DNA of 64,000 nt from Eubacterium sp. 1001713B170207_170306_E7 (GCF_015547515.1 NZ_JADMVE010000001.1:558406-622405); one strand, 5' to 3'. Shown: positions 34,394 to 43,099, counted from the first letter of the stretch. A program made the numbers and translations. The notes: a model not told the origin generated them from the letters alone.

Positions 34394-36124
34394 ATGCTGA
34401 AAGAATGTCTCGATGTATTTAAGCACCAGTATGAAAAGCGGGGAGAAGCCCTTTTTCTGGAAGATTATCTTTTTGATCCAGGGCTGTACGTTCTGGTCGA
34501 CGCAAACGGAAAAATCCTGATGCAGCAGGAAGTACATAACGATGATGATTTGCCGGAGGAATTCATTGAAACGTTCCGGGAAATTGACTACCTGTCCAGA
34601 ATCATTTCGACCAACAAAGCCCTCGATAAGAAAAAGATGATCCATTCCAACAATTATCTGAGCTTCTGGGTGAAAAAGCAGAACGTCCTTCCGGATAAAA
34701 ACGGAAAGGTGCGGCTAACACCAGCGATCATCAACGGTTACTATGAGGTGCTGGCAAACCCTGAAACGAAATATCAAAAAGAGATCCTGCCGTTACTGGA
34801 AGAAGTCCGCCAGGACGTCGGAGAGATCGACCGGGAGATCCTCGATCAGAACCGGCAGTGGATTATCAGCCACATTGGCCAGCTGCTTTGTGATCCCAAA
34901 GAAAAAAGCGGGTATTTGAAAGTTTTTTTTACTGCATCGATCGAGAAGTACCAGGCAGAGAGCAAACGCTACTATGTGCCAAACGTGTTTAGCTATCCGA
35001 AGTTCATGACCGAAATGGACGGGCAGACCATGGGGGTTTCAAGCTACACGCTGAACCTCAACGATAAAAAGCCCTTCCACAAAAACTTTTCGCGCAAGAG
35101 TCCAGTGCCGTGCTTTGAGAATGCAGAGGATGCTTATCAGTGTGCCAAGTTCTACCAATACCTGGACATACAGGCGCGGAAGAGAACCTACAACGTCTAT
35201 ATCAGTGCGCACGACGGTATTTTTGCCCTTTCCAATGAGGAAGCACCCGAAACCTATTTTAACGGTTACTATCTGCGTATCAGCCGGGAACTGACCGGGC
35301 TGGAGATTGTCTATTGTGACCGCATAAATGGCTATTTCCCAGAAATACCGCCATTGGAAATCAAGCAGCGGCTGGCAATCGACTGTAACGAAAAGTTTTC
35401 AGCACAGATTTACCCCTTCACAGTGCTGGATACAGCCAATTCGCTGAAATGCTATATCGACCGATATATCTATGGGAAGGCCATGCTCAAGCAGCTGTTC
35501 CGGAAGCCTAAAGACCTTCGGTATAGCAATCCCGTTTTTAAAAACGAACTGATCGCTGCCATGCCCAGCTTCGTCAACGCATTTTTTATCGGAGAGATCC
35601 GATCCTTCTGGGATTATTATAAGCATCACGCCATGAAGTTGGTGTACAACAACATCAAAAATGATCAGTATTTTTATGCGCATCTGCACTTTACGATTTT
35701 AGTGGCAATGGAAGAATATTTTGAAGAGAAACATGAGGACGATTTTATGGAACTGGCCAATGAACTCTTTAGAATGGTAAGCGAAGAAGCTATGGTTGAG
35801 ATCCAGAATGACAAGCAGTATTATTTCATCGCAGGCCAGCTCATCGACTACCTGAACCACTATCATAATAAAAATACCGATGTTGCCATTCACATCGAAA
35901 ATGCGCTGAGGATAAAAGAATCCGTTAAGCTGCTGGAATCCATGACCAAGACCTTTCGGGAGAGAATGACGCAAATGAGACAAAACGACCGCTTTGACAA
36001 GCTCATGGCTGCATTTTTGCTCCATAAACCGGAAAGTAAAAAAGTAGATGAGCGTTTTCTTATCGCCGGTTATCTTTCCGCCAATGTCATGTATCGAAAG
36101 GGCAAAGAGGAGGAAGACGCGTGA
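34394..36124 (+). CDS. Orphan Cas8b/Csh1-like protein
   Basis: 576 residues, the usual Csh1 length. MLKECLDVFKHQYEKRGEAL at the N-terminus, KKKMIHSNNYLSFWVKK (about residue 77-93), then the YYEVLANPETKYQK helix and YYVPNVFSYPKFM are patterns I associate with type I-B Cas8b/Csh1 large subunits. That protein recognises PAM and recruits Cas3. No cas7, cas5, cas3 or cas1 lies here, so it is solitary. It could be a remnant, a regulator, or a decoy subunit against a host type I-B system. The family call rests on recall only. Confidence 0.6.
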   Translation: MLKECLDVFKHQYEKRGEALFLEDYLFDPGLYVLVDANGKILMQQEVHNDDDLPEEFIETFREIDYLSRIISTNKALDKKKMIHSNNYLSFWVKKQNVLPDKNGKVRLTPAIINGYYEVLANPETKYQKEILPLLEEVRQDVGEIDREILDQNRQWIISHIGQLLCDPKEKSGYLKVFFTASIEKYQAESKRYYVPNVFSYPKFMTEMDGQTMGVSSYTLNLNDKKPFHKNFSRKSPVPCFENAEDAYQCAKFYQYLDIQARKRTYNVYISAHDGIFALSNEEAPETYFNGYYLRISRELTGLEIVYCDRINGYFPEIPPLEIKQRLAIDCNEKFSAQIYPFTVLDTANSLKCYIDRYIYGKAMLKQLFRKPKDLRYSNPVFKNELIAAMPSFVNAFFIGEIRSFWDYYKHHAMKLVYNNIKNDQYFYAHLHFTILVAMEEYFEEKHEDDFMELANELFRMVSEEAMVEIQNDKQYYFIAGQLIDYLNHYHNKNTDVAIHIENALRIKESVKLLESMTKTFRERMTQMRQNDRFDKLMAAFLLHKPESKKVDERFLIAGYLSANVMYRKGKEEEDA

Positions 36125-36294
36125 AAAAACAAGTTAAAGTTGGAGAAAACACCACCATAACCTACGGATGGAAAAGATGCGCATCAAAGAAAGCGAAACA
36201 AAAGAAGCCGTCACTCATGACGCGCATGAAGGCCTATTTGAAGCGCAACGTCCAGTTCGTTTATATCAAGGAGTATGATGATGAGGTAAAATGA
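36121..36294 (+). CDS. Small basic protein (57 residues)
   Basis: The GTG at 36121 overlaps the TGA of the Cas8b-like gene, and its own TGA overlaps the next ATG, so it is translationally coupled on both sides. It is rich in Lys/Arg (KRCASKKAKQKKPSLMTRMK) and likely binds nucleic acid. No family is recognised. Confidence 0.55.
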   Translation: MKKQVKVGENTTITYGWKRCASKKAKQKKPSLMTRMKAYLKRNVQFVYIKEYDDEVK

Positions 36295-38087
36295 TGAAAA
36301 AGAAAGCAGAAGACCGGATCGGAGAACATCATGGATTACTGGAGATCAGAGACTGGAAACGTGAAAACAATCGAGCCTACTTTTATTGCCGGTGTGCGTG
36401 TGGGAATGAGAAGTGGATTCGGGCGGATCAGGTCATTGCCGGGAGAATAACCAGTTGTGGCTGCCAGGGGAAAAAGCTGGCAAAAGACCGGATCGGAGAG
36501 CATCACGGATTACTGGAGATAAAGGATTGGAAACGTGAAGGTGATCGAACCTACTTTTATTGTCGGTGTGCGTGCGGGAATGAGAAATGGATCAGAGCCG
36601 ATCTGGTCATTGATGGGACAACCACAAGCTGCGGCTGCCGGTCAAATGAGACACAATTTAAACCCGTCGATCTGACCGGTCGGAAATTTGGCCGTTTAAA
36701 AGCCATTCGGCCCACAGAGAAACGGGATAAGCATAACAACAGTGTGATCTGGCTTTGCGAATGCTGCTGCGGCAATATGGTGGAAGTTGCTGAAAGCCGA
36801 CTCATAAAGGAAGAAGTGCGTTCCTGTGGCTGCCTGGCAAAAGAGATTCAGCAGCAGTCCATTAAAAAGGCCCAAAAGAGACGTGCAGAAGCTTTTCTGG
36901 TTGAGGGAACCGATCTTTTAATGCTCAAGCGGAATAAGCCCATAAAGAGCAATAAAAGCGGTGTAACCGGCGTAAGTTTTGATACCAGCAGACAAAAGTG
37001 GCGTGCACAGATTGGCTTTCAAGGAAAGAATATGATCCTTGGAACATTTAACACAATGGAAGAAGCCGTGAAAGCCCGAAAAGATGCTGAAGCCCTTTAC
37101 TTTGCGCCGGTGCTGAATAAATACGAGCTGGAAGAAGCCAGCTTTAAAAACACACAAAAAATGGATCAGGAACACCCTGCAAGTCCCCAAAAATATACGG
37201 AACAGGATCTGATTCAAAACTTGAAAGCACTCGCGGAAAAGTTAGGGCGCACCCCAAAAAGCACAGAGCTGACATACCCGAGCATTGGCACCTACAACAA
37301 AAGGTTCGGCTCCTGGAATAATGCACTGAGGGCAGCCGGGCTGGCATTAAACCACCAAACAGAAGCGAAGAAAAGACCACCCGCCGGGAAAAGTTATGAA
37401 GCCGATCAAAAAAGAAAACAAATCATTCAGCAGCAGTTTGAACAGTATATTAAATCCGGCAGATCCCTTTCCTATTACAAGTACAATGCATACGCCCAGG
37501 AAAAAAGCTTGCCAAATGCAGGTATTGTGATCAGGGCATATGGACAAAAAGGCTGGCGCGGGCTTTTGAATTATCTGGAAAACGGTGATGATCCGGAGCT
37601 GCGACGCTTTATTCATGAGGCGCGTGAAAGCGTCAGCCCACAGAAGAACAGCCAGCGTTACACCAGAGAAGAAATCAAGGAACAACTGCTTAAGAAGGCA
37701 AAAGAAAAAGGGCGTACCCTTGAGAGTAAAGAAATCGTCAATGATCAGAAACTGCCAGCGCCATCAACAATCAAACAATATTTTGGGAAAAGTACCATGG
37801 AAGAAGTCTGGCAGGAGCTGCTTAAGGAAAGCCCAGACAACCATCTAGTGATCAAGACAAAAGAAGAACAATGCCGGGATGCCTTTTTAAAATGGGTCGG
37901 GGAACAGGATGGGCCGATCACCTCGACAAAGTATGATCAGGATTCACGGGGAAACCCAGAGCTGCCCACCTTGAGAAAAATCTGGCGCGCGCTGGGGGTG
38001 AACAGCTGGAATGAGCTGCTCAATATTCTGAAGATTACCCAGGATCGGAAAGAAGGCCAACGTCTAAAAGTCATAAAAACCTCCTGA
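36291..38087 (+). CDS. Multi-domain DNA-binding protein: zinc ribbons, AP2 domain, homing-associated repeats
   Basis: 598 residues. Two near-identical 58-residue zinc-ribbon units (about 4-61 and 62-119, each with a CRCACGNEKWIRAD core and SCGC), and a third divergent unit (CECCCGN...SCGC, to about 180). An AP2-like DNA-binding domain (about 222-265, SGVTGVSFDTSRQKWRAQIG) and a homing-associated repeat (RFGSWNNALRAAG, about 345) follow, then degenerate helical repeats. No HNH or other nuclease motif is visible. Probably binds DNA site-specifically; role unknown. Confidence 0.72.
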   Translation: MMKKKAEDRIGEHHGLLEIRDWKRENNRAYFYCRCACGNEKWIRADQVIAGRITSCGCQGKKLAKDRIGEHHGLLEIKDWKREGDRTYFYCRCACGNEKWIRADLVIDGTTTSCGCRSNETQFKPVDLTGRKFGRLKAIRPTEKRDKHNNSVIWLCECCCGNMVEVAESRLIKEEVRSCGCLAKEIQQQSIKKAQKRRAEAFLVEGTDLLMLKRNKPIKSNKSGVTGVSFDTSRQKWRAQIGFQGKNMILGTFNTMEEAVKARKDAEALYFAPVLNKYELEEASFKNTQKMDQEHPASPQKYTEQDLIQNLKALAEKLGRTPKSTELTYPSIGTYNKRFGSWNNALRAAGLALNHQTEAKKRPPAGKSYEADQKRKQIIQQQFEQYIKSGRSLSYYKYNAYAQEKSLPNAGIVIRAYGQKGWRGLLNYLENGDDPELRRFIHEARESVSPQKNSQRYTREEIKEQLLKKAKEKGRTLESKEIVNDQKLPAPSTIKQYFGKSTMEEVWQELLKESPDNHLVIKTKEEQCRDAFLKWVGEQDGPITSTKYDQDSRGNPELPTLRKIWRALGVNSWNELLNILKITQDRKEGQRLKVIKTS

Positions 38088-38303
38088 AATAAGCTGTGCA
38101 GAAAGACATGAAGAAACGATCAAAAGAAAAATATTGACTAAGAAAAAAAGATGCGTATCCCACGACAGGCGCGCTGGGAGAGAATATTTCCAAAAGCTAA
38201 ATTCTTTCCTAGTATTTGCCCGCGGCCTGTTTCCTCGGAGTAGAACCATACAATAGCAGCGCTGAATCGATATTCGTTTCAGTGTTGTTTTTATAAAAAT
38301 AAA

Positions 38304-38331
38304 TTGACAAATAGAAAATATATATTGTAAT
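38304..38331 (+). promoter_or_regulatory. Promoter of the 84-residue gene
   Basis: TTGACA (38304-38309), 16-bp spacer, TGTAAT (38326-38331). A second TATAAT lies at 38349-38354. Confidence 0.5.
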
Positions 38332-38392
38332 ATACGGACGTATGTGTTATAATGTAATTAGGGTAAGGGATAACAATGAAAGGAGAAACAAG

Positions 38393-38647
38393 ATGAATAC
38401 TTTAGAAAAATATATTGAAAAAGCCATTCGATGGAGTGATGAAGGCGGAGGTTACGGTTATTTATTAACCGCAGAAGATTTTGATGAGCTTGAAATGGAA
38501 AGTGACATCCACTGTTATTATGATCAGTGCGGCCGATGGGCTTGCCAACTGATTGATATAGACGTCTTTGACTTCAATGAGTCGGACGGTCAGGAAAAAG
38601 GCGTCATTGCGACGGAATATTATTATCGTCAAGACGATGAAGAATAG
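38393..38647 (+). CDS. Acidic hypothetical protein (84 residues)
   Basis: ATG at 38393 with AAAGGAGAAA upstream. Contains EKAIRWSDEGGGYGYLLTAE and an acidic beta-rich end with YYYRQDDEE. Its own promoter and terminator surround it. DNA mimicry is conceivable from the charge, but no family is recognised. Confidence 0.65.
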   Translation: MNTLEKYIEKAIRWSDEGGGYGYLLTAEDFDELEMESDIHCYYDQCGRWACQLIDIDVFDFNESDGQEKGVIATEYYYRQDDEE

Positions 38648-38706
38648 AAAAAGGGACTAACCTACCTGTTGCGAAGTTAATCCCTTACCCGATCCTACTA
38701 CAAACC

Positions 38707-38740
38707 GGGTGTGTTATGATTATAACACACCCTTTATTTT
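38707..38740 (+). terminator. Terminator after the 84-residue gene
   Basis: GGGTGTGTTAT and ATAACACACCC form a perfect 11-bp stem with loop GATT, followed by TTTATTTT. Confidence 0.85.
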
Positions 38741-38756
38741 AAGGCAAAGGTGATTC

Positions 38757-39677
38757 ATGAACGAAAAAAAACAAAAAGGAAGTACGCAGAAAAAGTACGA
38801 AAGATTTCCCATTGATTTTAAGCCGGAAATACTGTCTGCCTTTAAAGAAGCATGTCAAAAAAATGGAAAAACGCCAACGGCCGTAATCAAAGAATTTGTT
38901 AGCACTTACATCTATCAGGAACTCGCCATTGAAGTTGAAAAAACAATACCCAAAGGATATACACAAGCCCAGCTTATCGGGCTTTTAAAGGAAAGAGCGG
39001 AAGAACTCGGTCGGGCGCCGGTCGTAAAAGAAATGGAACGGCCATCAGGAAGAACGTATATTAACCGATTTGGGACTTGGAAGAAAGCGCTTGAGGCAGC
39101 AGGTCTTGAAAGAAAAAAAATTGTGGCTGAGAAGCCGGAACAGACAGGTCGCAGGGGCTACACGAAAGAATGTCTGGCTGAAAAAATAAAGCAGCGTGCC
39201 CACGAATTGGGACGCCCTCCCAAAAACACAGAAATGACCAATCCCAGCGGCAGAACCTATATCCGTGCTTTTGGAACATGGAATGAAGCCTTGCGGGCAG
39301 CGGGTTATCAGCCAGATTATCCGAGAGATGGATTTGATCATACAAAACTAATTGAGCGGCTGAAAGAGGAAGCTGGCCGACTTGGGCGAACCCCACTGGC
39401 AAGTGAAATGGTCAATCCGTGCGGTAACCTTTATATGCGGGAATTCGGTACATGGGATAAGGCACTCGAGGCTGCAGGATTGAAACCAGAGAGAAGTACC
39501 CGGAGAAAAGCATATACGAAAGAAGAATTAATACAGAAAATCCAGGAAAGAGCGCAGGAACTCGGCCGAACCCCCAATTATAATGAGGTTAGCCGTCCAT
39601 ATTACAGCACTTACGTTAAGTACTTTGGCAGCTGGGAGAAGGCGCTTGCTGAAGCTGGACTAAGTAAAGAAAAATAA
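38757..39677 (+). CDS. Ribbon-helix-helix-like protein with four homing-associated repeats
   Basis: 306 residues. Residues 10-55 (ERFPIDFKPEILSAFKEACQ) look like a ribbon-helix-helix. Four ~60-residue helical repeats follow, each with a LG(R)xP core and FG(T/S)W(N/K/D/E)xAL(R/E/A)AAG-type end, at roughly 65-120, 130-185, 195-245 and 255-304. Repeat arrays of this kind could read successive DNA segments. No nuclease is present. Confidence 0.72.
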   Translation: MNEKKQKGSTQKKYERFPIDFKPEILSAFKEACQKNGKTPTAVIKEFVSTYIYQELAIEVEKTIPKGYTQAQLIGLLKERAEELGRAPVVKEMERPSGRTYINRFGTWKKALEAAGLERKKIVAEKPEQTGRRGYTKECLAEKIKQRAHELGRPPKNTEMTNPSGRTYIRAFGTWNEALRAAGYQPDYPRDGFDHTKLIERLKEEAGRLGRTPLASEMVNPCGNLYMREFGTWDKALEAAGLKPERSTRRKAYTKEELIQKIQERAQELGRTPNYNEVSRPYYSTYVKYFGSWEKALAEAGLSKEK

Positions 39678-39724
39678 TAACGAAGAAAAAACGTTGAAGG
39701 AATAGAACGGGAAGGGTGCATACA

Positions 39725-39940
39725 ATAAAAACGAAATCGATATACGCCCCAGGAACGGATACATTTTATCCAGGAAAAAGCGAAAAAATTCGTGCGAACC
39801 CGACAGCCGGGAAAATGAAAAACCCATCTTCTTCGGCATATTCGAACCGTTTTTGAAGCTGGAATAATGCCTTGCGGGCAGCAGGGTCTCAGATTAACAA
39901 GGAACATATAGCTGATTGCCGTGTAAATAAAGAAGAATAA
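39725..39940 (+). pseudogene. Decayed homing-associated repeat gene
   Basis: One frame reads GKMKNPSSSAYSNRF, then TGA, then SWNNALRAAGSQINKEH. Intact relatives have a glycine (GGx) where the TGA stands, so the repeat is broken by a nonsense change. No start codon with a ribosome binding site is seen. Confidence 0.6.
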
Positions 39941-39982
39941 ATAAAAGAGGGTACATGGTGGATTTACAAATGAAGGTGAAAT

Positions 39983-40630
39983 ATGAAAAAAGAGCCAGCA
40001 GATCATATTGGTGAAAAGCATGGACGGCTCACCATAAAGGACTGGAAAAGAGAAGGACGCTACATCTACTTTTTATGTGAGTGCCAATGCGGAACAACAA
40101 GATGGTTCCGCGGGGATGGCGTTTTAAATGGAAAAACAAAGTCGTGCGGGTGCTCTCGCAGAAAAGACCTGACTGGAAAAGAATACGGGCTATTAAAGGC
40201 TATAAAGCGTTCTGAGCGAAAGTATCGTAACGGCTGTATTTGGATCTGCGAGTGCAGGTGTGGCAATACGATCGAAGTATCCGAAAGCGATTTAGAACGC
40301 GGAAGAAAAACCCATTGCGGATGTCAAAAAAAAATCCATTTAGAACAGTCCGCCCAACAAGCCAGAGAAAAGAACCGAGAAAAAAACATGCGCGAGGGAA
40401 CAAGTTTAGCGAGGATTAAATCAACGAAGGTTCCTTCAAGCAGCACAACCGGCGTGCGTGGTGTCTATTACAACGCAAAAAGAAACTACTGGTATGCGCA
40501 GATTACATTCAAAGGCAAGACGAAGCATTTAGGCATTTTTAAGACGAAGAATGCGGCAATAAAAGCGAGAAGGACTGCCGAGGAAATCTATTTCAACCCC
40601 TTGATAGAGAAATATTCAAAGCCGGAGTGA
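39983..40630 (+). CDS. Zinc-ribbon plus AP2-domain DNA-binding protein
   Basis: 215 residues. Two zinc-ribbon units (CECQCGTTRWFRGDG...SCGC and CECRCGNTIEVSESD...HCGC) and an AP2-like domain (about 155-200, TTGVRGVYYNAKRNYWYAQI). It is a short paralogue of the 598-residue protein without the repeats. AP2 domains of this kind occur in phage HNH endonucleases; the HNH part is missing here. Confidence 0.72.
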   Translation: MKKEPADHIGEKHGRLTIKDWKREGRYIYFLCECQCGTTRWFRGDGVLNGKTKSCGCSRRKDLTGKEYGLLKAIKRSERKYRNGCIWICECRCGNTIEVSESDLERGRKTHCGCQKKIHLEQSAQQAREKNREKNMREGTSLARIKSTKVPSSSTTGVRGVYYNAKRNYWYAQITFKGKTKHLGIFKTKNAAIKARRTAEEIYFNPLIEKYSKPE

Positions 40631-40636
40631 TCCGGC

Positions 40637-41215
40637 TTATTTTTCGGCAATCTGGCATCCCAGGGGCACATCATTCTGCGTCACCATCCCCATAGCAGCA
40701 TTGGCATCATACAACCATTCTTCGGCCTTGGAATGGGGAATAATCACCGGCATCCGGTCATGAATGGCCACGACAGGCTCAACCGGCGCCTTGGTCAAGA
40801 TAACGTATTCCGATGCATTTTCATGCTGCCGGAACACACCGCCGATATAAAGGGCTTCATCATCCTGAGACTGAAAAATATATTTGTTCTTTTCCTTGTC
40901 CCATTCGTAGAACCCGCTGGCCGGCACAATGCAGCGCCGCTCCAGAAAATCTTTTTTGAAGGTTTTCTTTTCTAAAATGGTCTCCGAACGGGCGTTGATC
41001 AGCAGCCCTTTTCGAAAAGAAACCTCATAACCCCATTTCATGACTTCCAGGCTCTTCCCATTCTGATCCGGTGTCGGCGCATAGATCGGCGCCATGTTGG
41101 AGGGGTAAACATCGCCTTTTTTCACCACAAAGTGATGTTTCTTATTGACTTCCTCAATAATTTCTTTGATTTCTGCCTGCTCTTTATCCGAGTAGAGTAC
41201 ATATCTTCCACACAT
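40637..41215 (-). CDS. SOS-response-associated peptidase (SRAP/HMCES/YedK-like)
   Basis: 192 residues. The ATG at 41213-41215 puts the catalytic Cys at position 2 (MCGRY), as SRAP requires for the thiazolidine crosslink with abasic sites in single-stranded DNA. AGGTGG sits correctly upstream. Other family marks: NARSETI, RRCIVPASGFYEW and HDRMPVI. An ATG seven codons upstream is rejected because it would bury the cysteine. Divergent from a Y-family polymerase. Confidence 0.92.
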   Translation of the reverse strand: MCGRYVLYSDKEQAEIKEIIEEVNKKHHFVVKKGDVYPSNMAPIYAPTPDQNGKSLEVMKWGYEVSFRKGLLINARSETILEKKTFKKDFLERRCIVPASGFYEWDKEKNKYIFQSQDDEALYIGGVFRQHENASEYVILTKAPVEPVVAIHDRMPVIIPHSKAEEWLYDANAAMGMVTQNDVPLGCQIAEK

Positions 41216-41250
41216 ATTTTTCACCACCTGTGTCAATTTTCATTATTTAA

Positions 41251-41279
41251 ATAATACCCAGATACAAGAAAATAATCAA
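41251..41279 (-). promoter_or_regulatory. Promoter of the SRAP gene
   Basis: On the minus strand: TTGATT (41279-41274), 17-bp spacer, TATTAT (41256-41251). Confidence 0.55.
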
Positions 41280-41309
41280 GAACTCTTTCAGTACATTTAT
41301 TCTATAAAA

Positions 41310-41323
41310 AGAATATGCGTTCT
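41310..41323. promoter_or_regulatory. LexA-like box between SRAP and polymerase genes
   Basis: AGAATATGCGTTCT fits the Gram-positive SOS box pattern (GAAC-N4-GTTC) with one deviation. Confidence 0.5.
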
Positions 41324-41331
41324 TAAAAAAC

Positions 41332-41360
41332 TTGCTTTTTGAAACAAATGTTTGTATAAT
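41332..41360 (+). promoter_or_regulatory. Promoter with LexA-like box for the Y-family polymerase
   Basis: TTGCTT (41332-41337), 17-bp spacer, TATAAT (41355-41360). The spacer holds GAAACAAATGTTTG, a second SOS-box-like palindrome. Confidence 0.6.
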
Positions 41361-41395
41361 GTGGGTACAATCATTTTTCAAAGGGGGAGAACAAC

Positions 41396-42664
41396 ATGCA
41401 AAGGCAAGAGCGTGTGATACTGCATTCAGATTGCAATTGCTTTTATGCGAGCGTTGAAGAGCTGCATCATCCAGAACTTCATGGCCTGCCGATTGCTGTT
41501 GCCGGAGATCCGGAAAACCGCCATGGGATTATTCTCGCAAAAAACCAAATAGCAAAAAAACAGGGCGTAAAGACTGCGGAAGCGATCTGGGAAGCAAAAC
41601 AAAAAAGCCCAGAACTGGTGATTATTCCGCCCAATTATCCACTTTATCAGAAATTTTCCAGAATGGCCAGGGAGATCTATTATTCCTACACAGACCGTGT
41701 CGAACCTTTTGGCCTGGATGAGTCCTGGTGCGATGTCACAGGCAGTGTTCATCTTTTTGGCTCCGGGGAAGAAATCGCCCAGGAGATCCGCCAGCGGATC
41801 AAGCGTGAGCTGGGCATCACCGTGTCGGTCGGCGTCAGCTGGAACAAGATTTTTGCGAAATTTGGTAGTGATTATAAAAAACCGGACGCTGTTACCTGTA
41901 TTACAAAGGAAAACTATCGAAAAATCGTCTGGGAAAAACCCGTGGGGGATCTGCTTTATGTTGGCCGGTCAACCGAGAAAAAGCTCCAGAAAAAAGGAAT
42001 CGACACGATAGGCAGACTGGCGCAAGCACCAGTCGAAGATCTTCGGCTTTGGCTTGGGAAAATGGGAGAGATCCTCTGGACATTCGCAAATGGGTTGGAC
42101 ATCAGCGAAGTTAAGCAGTTTGATCCAAACCTCAATGACAATGACCGGGAGATTGAAAGCATTGGAAATTCCATTACAACTCCGAGAGATCTGTTTAATC
42201 TCGACGAAGTCAAACTGGTATTGTACATGCTCACCGAAAGTGTGGCCATGCGCACCAGGGAAGCCGGTTTTAAATGCAAGACCTTTGCCATTTCCGTCCG
42301 GGACAAAAATCTTTTAAGCTTCACCAGGCAGCAGAAGCTTGAAAACCCCACCAACATCACAAAAGAAATGGCCGAAGCGGCCATACAACTTTTCAAAAAG
42401 AACTATAATTTCAGTGAGCAGTCAGCGATCCGCTCTTTAGGCGTCCGGGCCATGAACCTAACGCCAGAGAAAATACCGATCCAGCTCAATCTATTTACGG
42501 ATGAAGAAAAGCGCATAAAACAGGAAAATCTTGATAAAACCATTGATGGCCTGCGCCATCGCTTTGGAAACAACAGCGTGCGGCGGGCGATCACACTCGG
42601 GGATACCATGTCGGAGCTTGATCCGAAACGGGACAATGTAATTCATCCAGTAGGCTATTTTTAA
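41396..42664 (+). CDS. Y-family DNA polymerase (DinB/UmuC type)
   Basis: 422 residues. HSDCNCFYASVEELHHPEL carries the first catalytic Asp, and PFGLDESWCDVTGS carries the second Asp-Glu pair. A helix-hairpin-helix thumb and little-finger domain follow, and the last part contains PIQLNLFTDEE, resembling a clamp-binding QLxLF motif. It performs translesion synthesis. GGGGGAG precedes the ATG. SOS-box-like sites and the SRAP neighbour indicate damage induction. Confidence 0.9.
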   Translation: MQRQERVILHSDCNCFYASVEELHHPELHGLPIAVAGDPENRHGIILAKNQIAKKQGVKTAEAIWEAKQKSPELVIIPPNYPLYQKFSRMAREIYYSYTDRVEPFGLDESWCDVTGSVHLFGSGEEIAQEIRQRIKRELGITVSVGVSWNKIFAKFGSDYKKPDAVTCITKENYRKIVWEKPVGDLLYVGRSTEKKLQKKGIDTIGRLAQAPVEDLRLWLGKMGEILWTFANGLDISEVKQFDPNLNDNDREIESIGNSITTPRDLFNLDEVKLVLYMLTESVAMRTREAGFKCKTFAISVRDKNLLSFTRQQKLENPTNITKEMAEAAIQLFKKNYNFSEQSAIRSLGVRAMNLTPEKIPIQLNLFTDEEKRIKQENLDKTIDGLRHRFGNNSVRRAITLGDTMSELDPKRDNVIHPVGYF

Positions 42665-42686
42665 AGACACACTTGAGGTATAATAG

Positions 42687-42932
42687 ATGCATTACGTTAA
42701 AAAATATGTCGAAGTCGTCGCACGCATTTCGGAAAATGGAGAGCCAAAACCGATGTATATTGGATGGGAAGACAATCGGTATTTTAAGGTAGACAAAGTC
42801 TTGGAAGTGCTGCCAGCTGCTTCGCTTAAAGCAGGCGGCCAGGGGCTCCGGTTCAAACTAAGAATCGGCCAGGCAACCACCTATGTTTTCTACGAGAACC
42901 CGGCGTGGTTTGTAGAAAAACGAGTAGATTAG
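42687..42932 (+). CDS. Small protein downstream of the polymerase (81 residues)
   Basis: Begins MHYVKKYVEVVARISENGEP and ends with YENPAWFVEKRVD; a beta-rich single domain. Proteins like this commonly follow UmuC-type polymerases on Firmicute mobile elements. It is 22 bp after the polymerase stop, so same transcript. Function unknown. Confidence 0.65.
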   Translation: MHYVKKYVEVVARISENGEPKPMYIGWEDNRYFKVDKVLEVLPAASLKAGGQGLRFKLRIGQATTYVFYENPAWFVEKRVD

Positions 42933-42940
42933 GAGATTTT

Positions 42941-43099
42941 ATGAAATTAGCACATGAGTACAAAGGGTATTATTTAGATGTTTTTTATAAAGATGGGATC
43001 GTGAACGGAATTATCCAGCAGACACAAGAACGGGTTGAAGGATTGACGGTCGAAGAAATTATCCGGAAATTTAAAGAACGTATCAACCAGAATAATTAA
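42941..43099 (+). CDS. Small protein (52 residues) at the end of the SOS cassette
   Basis: ATG at 42941 with TAGGAGA upstream, eight bases after the previous stop. Contains HEYKGYYLDVFYKDG and an amphipathic C-terminal helix EEIIRKFKERI. Unknown; likely part of the same operon. Confidence 0.55.
   Translation: MKLAHEYKGYYLDVFYKDGIVNGIIQQTQERVEGLTVEEIIRKFKERINQNN

Noticed and set aside
41216-41236. Seven extra N-terminal residues on the SRAP protein
   Set aside because: The catalytic cysteine must follow the initiator methionine.
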